From: Candidatus Firestonebacteria bacterium RIFOXYA2_FULL_40_8
GTDB lineage: Bacteria > Oederibacteriota > D2-FULL-39-29
NCBI GenBank assembly: GCA_001778355.1
Contig: MFGS01000185.1
Span: 412-18,793 of the forward strand
DNA length: 18,382 nucleotides
Direction: 5' to 3'
Shown here: piece after piece, positions 6,895-13,952 of the stretch
Position numbering within the stretch: position 1 is the stretch's first letter
Layout of the letters: each line of letters begins with the position of its first letter
Program-made: the position numbers and the translations under genes
The notes under the pieces: generated by a model
Told to the model about the DNA's origin: nothing
Seen by the model: only the letters and a program-made list of their open reading frames with translations
The model's database searches: none

Positions 6895-9669
6895 ATGAAA
6901 TTGATAAATAAAGCAGTTTGTTTCGCGGCTCTATTTCTTGTAATGGCGTCTCTTGCTGGAGCAGAGGATAATGTAATTCTGGATTCACTCGGGTTCTGGC
7001 GCTCTTATTTTAGTTTCTCCACGCTGGTGACCGATGACGGCGGCAAACTGCAAAAAGTCGGCATAGAAACAAATTCAGCGCTGCCTCCTTCTGATTGGAC
7101 AACGGCGGAGTTTGATGATACCGGGTGGAATAGAATGGCGGATGTTCCCTTTGCCACATATAAACACTGGATGAATAATTACGGAGGGGTGGATGATCAG
7201 GGAGACTCAATTGCTATATCTGTAATCTGCATCCGCGGCAAGTTTAATGTGGTTGAACCCGTGAGAGCGGGTAAAATGAATTTATCCCTGGTGTACCGGG
7301 GCGGTGTGGTAGTTTATGTGAACGGAAAAGAAGTAGCCCGCGGGCATATGCCGAAAGAAGGAAAGCTTTTGGCGGATACTCCTGCCGAAGTTTATGGCAA
7401 AGAAGTCTATTTAAATGAAAAAGGTGTGCCGTTTGCAGAGGATAAAAAAAATATAGAATTTTTGCTGCCGCGCCTCCGCACCCTGGAAAACATCTCCATC
7501 CCTAAAGAGGTGCTGATAAAAGGAACAAATGTTTTAGCCCTTGAGATCCACCGCTCTCCGCTTCCTAAAGAAGTTTACGATAAGGTAAAAGATGTCAGAT
7601 TTGGCGCGGGGGGAAAACTGTTCGACGGCTGCGGTTTGGTTACGGCAAGGCTGACGGCCGCTGGGAGCGGCGTACTTTCGAATGCGGTGCGGCCTTCAAA
7701 GACCCAGATTTGGAACTCCCAACCGCTGGCTCCTGATTATGATACTGACTGGGGCGACCCCAATGAACAGCTCAGGCCTCTTGTTTTGGCAGGTGCAAAA
7801 AACGGGTATTTTTCCGGCAAAGTAGTTGTCGGTTCCACCGCTCCTCTTAAAAGAATAAAAGCCGTTATTACGGACCTTGCCGGTAAAAACGGTGAAAAAA
7901 TTCCTGCCTCCGCAATACAAGTCCGCTATGCTGTTACCGATTTGATCCTGGACAACCAGGAAAATTTTCTACCTCTTCGTATGGATAAACTTCAGGAAGT
8001 ACCGCCGAAGGAGATTCCGGTGCGCGCTATCAAGCCTTCCCAGTTCGTTCGAAAGATTCCCGGCGCTCCCGACCCTGTTTATGGCGCGGTCCTGCCCGTC
8101 TGGGTGACGGTTAATGTTTCTGCAGAGGCAAAACCTGCCGACTACGAAGGGGAGCTAAGCATTACAGTAGACAGCGGGAATTTTAAAGTACCCGTTAAAC
8201 TACGGGTGTATAACTACCGTCTTCCGGATCCGAAGGACTATACGGGATTTTATGAGCTTATACAATCTCCCGAAACGCTTGCGCTCGTTTATAATGTGCC
8301 GCTCTGGAGCGAGAAGCACTGGAAATACATAGAAAAATCACTCTCCTATATCGGAGCGATAGGCACGAAAACCTGTTATATCCCTCTTATCTGTAAAACG
8401 AATATGGGAAATGAAGAAACGATGGTCCGCTGGATAAAAGACAAGGATAAATATAAATATGATTTTACGGTAATGGAAAAATACTTGGACCTGGTGGAGA
8501 AATATCAGGGTAAACCTTCTGTGGTATGTTTTTATGTGTGGGACCACTTTCTCGAAGCAGACGGTGTGTATTTTAAAGGAAAGAATGTTTCAAAAGAAGT
8601 TGACGCCGATCTTGCTTCCAATGTAGGAAAAGGTCCTGAGGTAACACTTTTGAAGAACGGCAAAGCAGAAGAATTTGCTCTTCCCATGTACACTGAAGCC
8701 GGGGCTAAACCTCTTTGGAAGCCACTGGTGGAGGAACTTAAAAATATTTTGAAAAAAAGAAAACTGGAAAAAACGATGATGCTCGGTATTGTGAGCGATA
8801 GAGAACCGACTAAGGATGTGCTCAAATTTTGGAAAGAACTGCTTCCGGACACGCTTTGGTTAAAGCATTCCCATCAACGACCTGGGAATGTAAGTATTCC
8901 CTACGGGTTAACGGGAACGGTCTGGGACAGGAGATCGCTTTTAACTGCCGTTAATAAAACCGGAAAAGCCGGCAGCGGCTGGAAGAGTAAAGATCCCTTT
9001 ACGTTTTTTGGAAGAGATATAAGGAACACCCACCCGGCGGCAACTTTCAGGATGACAGCGGAGATAAACACCCACGGAGAACAAAGAGGATTTTCCCGTC
9101 TGGGCGCCGACTTCTGGTCGATAAAGGGCGGTGCCGCGGTAAACCGGTTCGGCAGTCAGCACGGTATGGGAGTTTTAGTCTCCGACGGACGGTTTCCCAA
9201 AGGCTCCTGGCTTAATTTAAATATCAGAACCTCGCTTTTAGGTTCGGGACCGGACGGCGCGATCAGTACAGCGCGATATGAAATGATGCGGGAAGGTATA
9301 CAGGAATGCGAAGCCCGTATTGCCATGGAAAAACTTATAGACGGGAATAAACTGAATGCCTCTCAGGCAAAACGCTGCGAGAAGATACTTGCGGACAGGA
9401 ACGAAGCTATTTACTGGGGTTTTTATGACAACCGTGATGATTATTCCGGAAAAAAAGCGTACTATTTCGATTATACGTGGACGACACCGATATTCGCCAA
9501 ATACGGCCCCAATTATTATCTGGGTTCAGGCTGGCAGGAAAGATCCGCGGATCTTTATGATATTGCCGCCGAAGCAACCGGCACGGATAAGAAAGCAGGA
9601 TTTGCAACAAGCTTTCGCGACCTGGTAAAGCAGGAAAAGCAGGAAAAGCAGGGAAAGCAAGTACAGTAA
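6895..9669 (+). CDS. Large secreted GH-like protein, DUF4091-type (copy 1)
   Basis: 924 residues; AAGGAG lies eight bases before the ATG. Signal peptide 1-23 (cut after AGA). Residues about 24-235 look like a galactose-binding jelly roll: WTTAEFDDTGW, a strand pair around VYVNGKEVARG, and GTNVLALEIHRSP near its end. A second beta-sandwich follows (to about 440), then a region resembling a TIM barrel. RYEMMREGIQECEARI (794-809) matches the 'R.E.lREGi.D.E' signature near the C-terminus of DUF4091-type glycoside-hydrolase-like proteins. Substrate unknown; an extracytoplasmic glycan is likely from the neighbours. The last 14 or so residues (KQEKQEKQGKQVQ) are encoded by the 9-bp array, which also supplies the stop codon, so the natural C-terminus may have been overwritten. 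The start of a paralogue lies at 18011. Confidence 0.82.
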   Translation: MKLINKAVCFAALFLVMASLAGAEDNVILDSLGFWRSYFSFSTLVTDDGGKLQKVGIETNSALPPSDWTTAEFDDTGWNRMADVPFATYKHWMNNYGGVDDQGDSIAISVICIRGKFNVVEPVRAGKMNLSLVYRGGVVVYVNGKEVARGHMPKEGKLLADTPAEVYGKEVYLNEKGVPFAEDKKNIEFLLPRLRTLENISIPKEVLIKGTNVLALEIHRSPLPKEVYDKVKDVRFGAGGKLFDGCGLVTARLTAAGSGVLSNAVRPSKTQIWNSQPLAPDYDTDWGDPNEQLRPLVLAGAKNGYFSGKVVVGSTAPLKRIKAVITDLAGKNGEKIPASAIQVRYAVTDLILDNQENFLPLRMDKLQEVPPKEIPVRAIKPSQFVRKIPGAPDPVYGAVLPVWVTVNVSAEAKPADYEGELSITVDSGNFKVPVKLRVYNYRLPDPKDYTGFYELIQSPETLALVYNVPLWSEKHWKYIEKSLSYIGAIGTKTCYIPLICKTNMGNEETMVRWIKDKDKYKYDFTVMEKYLDLVEKYQGKPSVVCFYVWDHFLEADGVYFKGKNVSKEVDADLASNVGKGPEVTLLKNGKAEEFALPMYTEAGAKPLWKPLVEELKNILKKRKLEKTMMLGIVSDREPTKDVLKFWKELLPDTLWLKHSHQRPGNVSIPYGLTGTVWDRRSLLTAVNKTGKAGSGWKSKDPFTFFGRDIRNTHPAATFRMTAEINTHGEQRGFSRLGADFWSIKGGAAVNRFGSQHGMGVLVSDGRFPKGSWLNLNIRTSLLGSGPDGAISTARYEMMREGIQECEARIAMEKLIDGNKLNASQAKRCEKILADRNEAIYWGFYDNRDDYSGKKAYYFDYTWTTPIFAKYGPNYYLGSGWQERSADLYDIAAEATGTDKKAGFATSFRDLVKQEKQEKQGKQVQ

Positions 9670-9698
9670 AAGAAGTAAAAGAAGCAAGTGAAGGAAGG
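9627..9698 (+). repeat. 9-bp array that enters a coding sequence, 8 units
   Basis: AAAGCAGGA twice, AAAGCAGGG, AAAGCAAGT, ACAGTAAAA, GAAGTAAAA, GAAGCAAGT, GAAGGAAGG. The first four units and part of the fifth are read as codons of the large protein (QEK-type tail), and the TAA of the fifth unit is its stop codon. These are also the least diverged units in the window. Confidence 0.82.
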
Positions 9699-9740
9699 GG
9701 AGTTGAGGAAAGTATAAATTTCTGACATCTATGCTTTCCG
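9692..9740 (+). repeat. 49-bp dispersed repeat, copy B
   Basis: Second copy of the segment at 4711-4759 (45/49 identical by eye). It joins the end of the 9-bp array to the palindromic element that starts at 9735. Confidence 0.75.
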
Positions 9741-9809
9741 AAATCCACCTAGGTGGGCGAAGCTTAAATAAAAAACCATAATTCTTCGCGAAATCCGCCT
9801 AGGCGGAAA
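9735..9809. repeat. Composite palindromic element with two CCTAGG palindromes
   Basis: It contains CCACCTAGGTGG (9745-9756) and TCCGCCTAGGCGGA (9794-9807), each a palindrome preceded by GAAATC or CGAAATC. Between them GCGAAG (9757-9762) pairs with CTTCGC (9784-9789). The ends TTTCCG (9735-9740) and CGGAAA (9804-9809) are also complementary, so the whole 75 bases can fold as one imperfect hairpin or as two separate cruciforms. It lies between convergent genes (9669 + and 9897 -), so it may act as a bidirectional terminator or be a miniature mobile repeat. Confidence 0.65.
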
Positions 9810-9853
9810 CAGCAGGGAAAGCAAATACAGCAAAAACAGAAAAGGGAGTTGAG
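9809..9853 (+). repeat. Short 9-bp purine-rich array, 5 units
   Basis: ACAGCAGGG, AAAGCAAAT, ACAGCAAAA, ACAGAAAAG, GGAGTTGAG. It begins exactly where the palindromic element ends and finishes with the same GGAGTTGAGGAA edge as copy B at 9698-9709. Confidence 0.7.
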
Positions 9854-9896
9854 GAATATGGAATTTAACTGAAAATACAGCTTCAATTTGCCCGTT

Positions 9897-10877
9897 TTAA
9901 TTTTTAGAGTTTAAAATTCTGTATTTTCCCGGGGTCAAACCCGCAGCTTTTTTAAAAGACCTCGTAAAGGAACTTAAATCCTGATATCCGCATTTGTACG
10001 CGATGTCTGTCAGATTAAGGTCATCGTCTTTCATGTGTTTTTTAGCTGTTTCCAATCTTAGGTCAATTATATAGTTCCTGAATGATTTGCCGGTCTCCGC
10101 TTTAAAGATCCGGCTGAGATAGAACCGGCTGAATCCGACTTCGCGCGATATTTCGGATAAATTAATATTATCCGTTGCTTTAGTTTTCAGGACATTCATA
10201 ACCTTTTCTACAATGTTCTTATATTTAATATTTCTTATCTGTTTTACGCTTTTCATCAGATAGTCAAGTTTATTGCTCAGTTCCGGCAGGGATGTTTTAT
10301 TATAGGATTCTTTAATTTTATTTAATTCATCCTGCCAGTCCAGTTTTTCACCGGTTTCGACAATAAAATTTATCAGCATGCTTATAAGATTAAGCGACTG
10401 ATTTATGTGTGCCCTGGTAATAATCGGGACATCTTTGATGGATTTTATAATGAGCTCCCGGTCAACACCGAGTTTTTCAAAATAAGCTGCTTTGATCGTA
10501 ATTTCCTTCTCGCTCATCTTTTTAAAGAATACCTGGCCCGCGTGAATAGAACAAATATATTTTTCTTTAATATAAACCGGAATTACGATCTCGCTTAATC
10601 CCGCGTGACACGTTCTCCAGACCGGCTTATTAATTTTTAACAGTTCAGATCTTATGCCATGTTCCGAAGCAATACATATATTATGAGCTTTTTTAGATGT
10701 TTTTATGGCAAGGCAGTAAGGCCTTGTGTGACAAAAAGATTCATTGCCTAAACGCAGTTTTTCGTCTTTTTTTGAAAAATTCTCAAAGTCATACAGGCAT
10801 ATATTAAGCCCTGTCGCGTTTTCAATGATATTCAAAAAATCCTTAATTATCAGGCTGCTCTTTAATTTTACAATCAT
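9897..10877 (-). CDS. PocR-domain AraC-family transcriptional regulator
   Basis: 326 residues from the ATG at 10877; upstream alternatives are ATG 10892 and TTG 10922, none with a clear Shine-Dalgarno. I prefer 10877 because the PocR-like region starts right after it and longer forms add a hydrophobic stub overlapping the promoter. Residues about 10-170 resemble the PocR ligand-binding domain, with cysteines at 49, 55, 68 and 90 (FCHTRPYC, HNIC, TCHAGLSEIVIPV) and HAGQVFF. Residues about 225-326 are the AraC DNA-binding domain: helix-turn-helix 1 at 239-258 (LSEISREVGFSRFYLSRIFK) and 2 at 288-309, with GYQDLSSFTRSFKKAAGLTPGKYR at the end. It is divergent from the GH130 gene. The repeated TAGCA-type sites in the shared intergenic region and before 12185 are its likely targets, and it may regulate itself. 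Confidence 0.88.
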   Translation of the reverse strand: MIVKLKSSLIIKDFLNIIENATGLNICLYDFENFSKKDEKLRLGNESFCHTRPYCLAIKTSKKAHNICIASEHGIRSELLKINKPVWRTCHAGLSEIVIPVYIKEKYICSIHAGQVFFKKMSEKEITIKAAYFEKLGVDRELIIKSIKDVPIITRAHINQSLNLISMLINFIVETGEKLDWQDELNKIKESYNKTSLPELSNKLDYLMKSVKQIRNIKYKNIVEKVMNVLKTKATDNINLSEISREVGFSRFYLSRIFKAETGKSFRNYIIDLRLETAKKHMKDDDLNLTDIAYKCGYQDLSSFTRSFKKAAGLTPGKYRILNSKN

Positions 10878-10896
10878 ATAATAATATACCATAAAA

Positions 10897-10931
10897 TAGC
10901 ACCAAATGCTAAATAATAGCAAAACATGCGA
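10897..10931 (+). promoter_or_regulatory. Predicted AraC-type operator, two sites 20 bp apart
   Basis: TAGCA-CCAAA-TGCTA (10897-10911) is a perfect 5-bp inverted repeat. TAGCA-AAACA-TGCGA (10917-10931) is a second, imperfect copy starting 20 bases later and touching the -35 box. Direct repeats about two helical turns apart, with the proximal one against -35, are typical of AraC-family activators. Nearly the same block is found at 12062-12095. Confidence 0.65.
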
Positions 10932-10959
10932 TTGACTATTTGTTATATAGCTATATAAT
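10932..10959 (+). promoter_or_regulatory. Sigma70-type promoter of the GH130 gene
   Basis: TTGACT (10932-10937), 16-base spacer, TATAAT (10954-10959). The -10 overlaps a perfect 16-bp palindrome TTATATAGCTATATAA (10943-10958), whose reverse strand offers TATAAC as a possible -10 for the divergent regulator gene. The GH130 ATG follows 20 bases after the -10, with AAAAGGAG in between. Confidence 0.7.
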
Positions 10960-10979
10960 AAAAGAGAAAAGGAGATTAT

Positions 10980-11972
10980 ATGAAGATAACCGGAGTAACT
11001 CCAATTATGAAACGGTATTCTGAAAACCCCATTCTTACATCTAAAGATATTCCTTATGCCTCAACGATGGTCTACAACCCGGGAGTCGTAAAATTTAAAG
11101 GCAAATATGTCATGGTCTTTAGGAATGACTGTTTTAAAAACAAAAAGTATCATCATACCGATCTAGCGCTTGCTTTCAGCCATAACGGAATAAAATTCAA
11201 AGTTGAGAATAAACCTCTTTCATTTATGCGGGACGGCGGTTACCCCGGTTTTGCTTCGGGAGCTTATGATCCCAGGTTAACGGTTATTAAAGGCCGCTGC
11301 TATCTGTGTTTTGCTTTGGATACTTTTAACGGGATCAGGGGCGGGATCGCGGTAACAGATGATTTTAAAAAATTTGAGTTATTGAGCTTGTCACTCCCCG
11401 ATAATAGAAATATGGTTTTATTCCCGGAGAAAATTAACAATAGATTTGTACGGTTGGAACGTCCATTTCCGGTATACGGCATGTACGGCAAATTTAAAGA
11501 AAAATTTGACATCTGGTTGTCAGAATCCCCCGATGGCAGGTATTGGGGGGAAAGCCGGCTGGTGCTCGGAGCGGATAAAGTAAAATTCAGTAATGCAAAG
11601 ATCGGGCCCGGAACTCCTCCTGTCAAAACAAAAAAAGGATGGTTAACCATATTCCATGCCGTTGATATAGACGAAAACAGAAAAAAATGCGGCTGGGCGG
11701 GTAATTGGAAGAAAAGATATACTGCGGGGGTAATGCTTCTTGATCTGAAAGATCCTTCGAAAGTGATCGGAATTTCCAAAACTCCTCTTATGGTTCCACA
11801 ACTGCCGTATGAGTATGAAACCAAAGGCTGTCGTGATAATGTGATATTTCCGACAGGCATTATATTGGAAGAAGATGGATCGGTTAAAATATATTATGGC
11901 GCCGCGGATACGGTTATTGCGTTGGCAACCGCAGATATTAATGATCTTTTGAATAGGTGCAAACCTATATAG
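10980..11972 (+). CDS. GH130-family beta-mannoside phosphorylase-like enzyme
   Basis: 330 residues, the usual GH130 length; AAAAGGAG lies five bases before the ATG; no signal peptide, so cytoplasmic. The five-bladed propeller signatures of GH130 are visible: SENPILTSKDIPY (14-26), NPGVVKFKGKYVMVFRND (33-50), YDPRLT (96-101, D97 being the likely proton donor), PEKINNRFVRLERP (149-162), IGPGTPPVKTKKGWLTIFHA (208-227) and DNVIFPTG (286-293). Members phosphorolyse beta-mannosides to alpha-mannose 1-phosphate, for instance mannosyl-GlcNAc or mannosyl-glucose; some are hydrolases. The subfamily cannot be fixed by eye, though the layout looks GH130_2-like. With the GH20C enzyme it points to use of a mannose/GlcNAc-containing glycan. 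Confidence 0.88.
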   Translation: MKITGVTPIMKRYSENPILTSKDIPYASTMVYNPGVVKFKGKYVMVFRNDCFKNKKYHHTDLALAFSHNGIKFKVENKPLSFMRDGGYPGFASGAYDPRLTVIKGRCYLCFALDTFNGIRGGIAVTDDFKKFELLSLSLPDNRNMVLFPEKINNRFVRLERPFPVYGMYGKFKEKFDIWLSESPDGRYWGESRLVLGADKVKFSNAKIGPGTPPVKTKKGWLTIFHAVDIDENRKKCGWAGNWKKRYTAGVMLLDLKDPSKVIGISKTPLMVPQLPYEYETKGCRDNVIFPTGIILEEDGSVKIYYGAADTVIALATADINDLLNRCKPI

Positions 11973-11984
11973 ACGGGAGCCTTA

Positions 11985-12056
11985 ATGGATACTGATTTTT
12001 CGTCTGAAATAAGTAAAAAAATCTGCAATAAAAGCTGGAATGATCCGGATAATTAG
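11985..12056 (+). CDS. Possible 23-residue peptide or gene remnant
   Basis: ATG at 11985 with GGGAG five bases upstream, ending TAG 12054-12056; product MDTDFSSEISKKICNKSWND followed by PDN. It starts 12 bases after the GH130 stop codon and ends just before the second operator. It might be the N-terminal stub of a gene lost by deletion. It has no recognisable family and may be chance. Confidence 0.25.
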   Translation: MDTDFSSEISKKICNKSWNDPDN

Positions 12057-12061
12057 AAAAA

Positions 12062-12095
12062 TAGCACAAAATGCTAAAAATAGTAAATCGAGCAA
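12062..12095 (+). promoter_or_regulatory. Predicted AraC-type operator, second copy
   Basis: TAGCA-CAAAA-TGCTA (12062-12076), then TAGTA (12081-12085) 19 bases after the first half-site and directly upstream of -35. It matches the block at 10897-10931 in order and spacing (first site to -35: 34 versus 35 bases), although the genes downstream are unrelated. Confidence 0.65.
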
Positions 12096-12123
12096 TTGAC
12101 TATTGTTTTTAATGCGATATAAT
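12096..12123 (+). promoter_or_regulatory. Sigma70-type promoter of the 12185 transcript
   Basis: TTGACT (12096-12101), 16-base spacer, TATAAT (12118-12123): the same hexamers and spacer as the GH130 promoter. It leaves a leader of about 55 bases before the ATG at 12185 and probably drives 12185-15670, which ends at the terminator at 15685. Confidence 0.7.
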
Positions 12124-12184
12124 TAGAGTGCAAGATGAAAATCTGGTGTATTGATATACAAATTCTGCTGTATCGGGAGGGGTA

Positions 12185-13921
12185 ATGAAAAGAACAGTTT
12201 TGATTATAACGGTTATTTTGCTGAGCGTGCTTGCCTGGGCTAAAGAAGATGCGGCAGAGACAAGATCTATGAAAGCCCTGAAAATGGATAAATGCGACAG
12301 CGAAGCGCTTGATACACTGGAAATTCAAATAAGTGTAGGCAAAAACATCCTTCTGGAAGAAGATAAATCCCTCCCTGATAAGATTGCTCCTGTTCCTTCT
12401 CCTGAAGACAGTAAAAAAGGTTATATTATATTTTTCAGGAATTATTTATATGATGTCAATCCGTATTCGAACCCTTTAAAAAGCGAGATGGAACAAAAAG
12501 AATTAAAAGCTTTCGCGACTCAAGGAGAATATGAACCGCTCCTGTTTTCTGTATATCCTCTGACAGACTTGACTTCGTGCAAGATAACCCTGTCAGAAAT
12601 TGTAAATGAAAAAGGGGAAAAACTTCCGTCAACTGCTTTTCAGATAAATAATGTGCTTTCGCGCCCCCAGGGAATAAAAGATGATCCGATACTTGTAAGG
12701 CCGACTATTCTGGAAAAAGCCGGGGAAATTCCTAAAATGCTCCAGACAATACCCAAAACTATCTGGATAACAGTGAAGGTTCCTGAAGACGCGAAAGAAG
12801 GCAGTTATAAAGGAAAAATAACGTTTTCTCCTGCAGGTAAAACCGCGTCTGAAATTCCTGTAACTTTTACCGTATTACCGTTCAAACTTTTGCAACCTTC
12901 CGACGTTTCCTGGTCTCCAATAATGGCAGGTTCCTGGGATTTTGAATCTCTGGAAAAACAGATGGTTTCCTTGAAAGAGCATGGAATGACCGGAATGGTT
13001 ACCGATTATCTGAGGCCTGAAGGCGAGAATAGTAATGATTTTACAAAAGCGAATAAGGTTATGGAGTTAGCCAAAAAAACGGGTTTACCCGGTGAATTTG
13101 GTTTATTTAATCTTCATATTCAAGGCGGTGCGACATGGAAATCCTCTTTTGGCCCTTTTGGTTTGTCCGGTGATAAACTATTCACTCAGTCTACTTACGA
13201 TAAGGCAAAAGAAGTGATAGCGAAAACACGGGATAATGCAAAAAAGAATAAATGGCTGCCGTATTTTTTTTATCTTACTACTGAATTAGGCTCTATATTC
13301 GGCGATAACGAGAAAGACTATAATAAATGTATGAAAGAGGCTGAGCAATATTATAAGACAGAAAGAGAAATAGAAGGTGTAAGACTGATGGCGACATTTA
13401 ATAAAAAGGAAGAACTCTCTATGCATTGGGATTTGCCGTCTCTGGATGAATTCGGGATGAACGGCGATATGTTCCCTGATTTTGAAAAAGCCGCGAAAAA
13501 GAAACCGGCTTGGATATGTTTTATCGGCAATATGGATAGAATGGAGAGGCTCGGTCACGGTTTTTATATGTGGAAGTACAATATTAAAGGTATCCGCCCG
13601 TGGTTCGGACAGGGAAACGGCAAGGGCAGGACTGATGCGGCAACGTTAACCATGTACTATGATAATGAACAGCATCCGACGGTAAGGTTCGAAAGAATAC
13701 GTGAAGGTGTCGATGATTATAAATATATTTACACCTTGTCGGAATATATTAAAAAGGCAAAAGCCGGAGGGAAAAATACGGCTTCGGCGGAAAAAGCGAT
13801 GCAAAAAATAACAGAACTGGTGCCGCTGAGCCACAAAAAACATACGCCCGGTTTTGATTATTTAAAAATGGATGATATGAGATGGCTGGCGGCCCAGGAA
13901 ATAGTAAAATTAGTGAAATAG
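12185..13921 (+). CDS. Secreted GH-like protein, DUF4091-type
   Basis: 578 residues; GGAGG lies four bases before the ATG. Signal peptide 1-19 (cut after AWA). Residues about 75-235 form beta-sandwich-type sequence (FATQGEYEPLLFSVYPLTDL, TIWITVKVPEDAKEGSYKGK), the usual N-terminal half of DUF4091/DUF6067-like proteins. A TIM-barrel-like region follows (MAGSWDFESLEKQM, YFFYLTTELGSIFGDN, WICFIGN, GFYMWKYNIKGIRPWF), then the hallmark RFERIREGVDDYKYIYTL (501-518). The acidic residue in TTELG is a catalytic candidate only by position. It is related in architecture to 6895-9669 but much shorter, lacking the first jelly roll. It is the first gene of a transcript with an AraC-type operator; the substrate is unknown. 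Confidence 0.8.
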   Translation: MKRTVLIITVILLSVLAWAKEDAAETRSMKALKMDKCDSEALDTLEIQISVGKNILLEEDKSLPDKIAPVPSPEDSKKGYIIFFRNYLYDVNPYSNPLKSEMEQKELKAFATQGEYEPLLFSVYPLTDLTSCKITLSEIVNEKGEKLPSTAFQINNVLSRPQGIKDDPILVRPTILEKAGEIPKMLQTIPKTIWITVKVPEDAKEGSYKGKITFSPAGKTASEIPVTFTVLPFKLLQPSDVSWSPIMAGSWDFESLEKQMVSLKEHGMTGMVTDYLRPEGENSNDFTKANKVMELAKKTGLPGEFGLFNLHIQGGATWKSSFGPFGLSGDKLFTQSTYDKAKEVIAKTRDNAKKNKWLPYFFYLTTELGSIFGDNEKDYNKCMKEAEQYYKTEREIEGVRLMATFNKKEELSMHWDLPSLDEFGMNGDMFPDFEKAAKKKPAWICFIGNMDRMERLGHGFYMWKYNIKGIRPWFGQGNGKGRTDAATLTMYYDNEQHPTVRFERIREGVDDYKYIYTLSEYIKKAKAGGKNTASAEKAMQKITELVPLSHKKHTPGFDYLKMDDMRWLAAQEIVKLVK

Positions 13922-13952
13922 AAAAACATATCAGACACGCGGAGAAAAATAA

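Noticed and set aside
12135..12185. 16-residue leader frame MKIWCIDIQILLYREG overlapping the ATG at 12185
   Set aside because: It begins about where transcription should start, has no ribosome binding site and no attenuator hairpin follows it.
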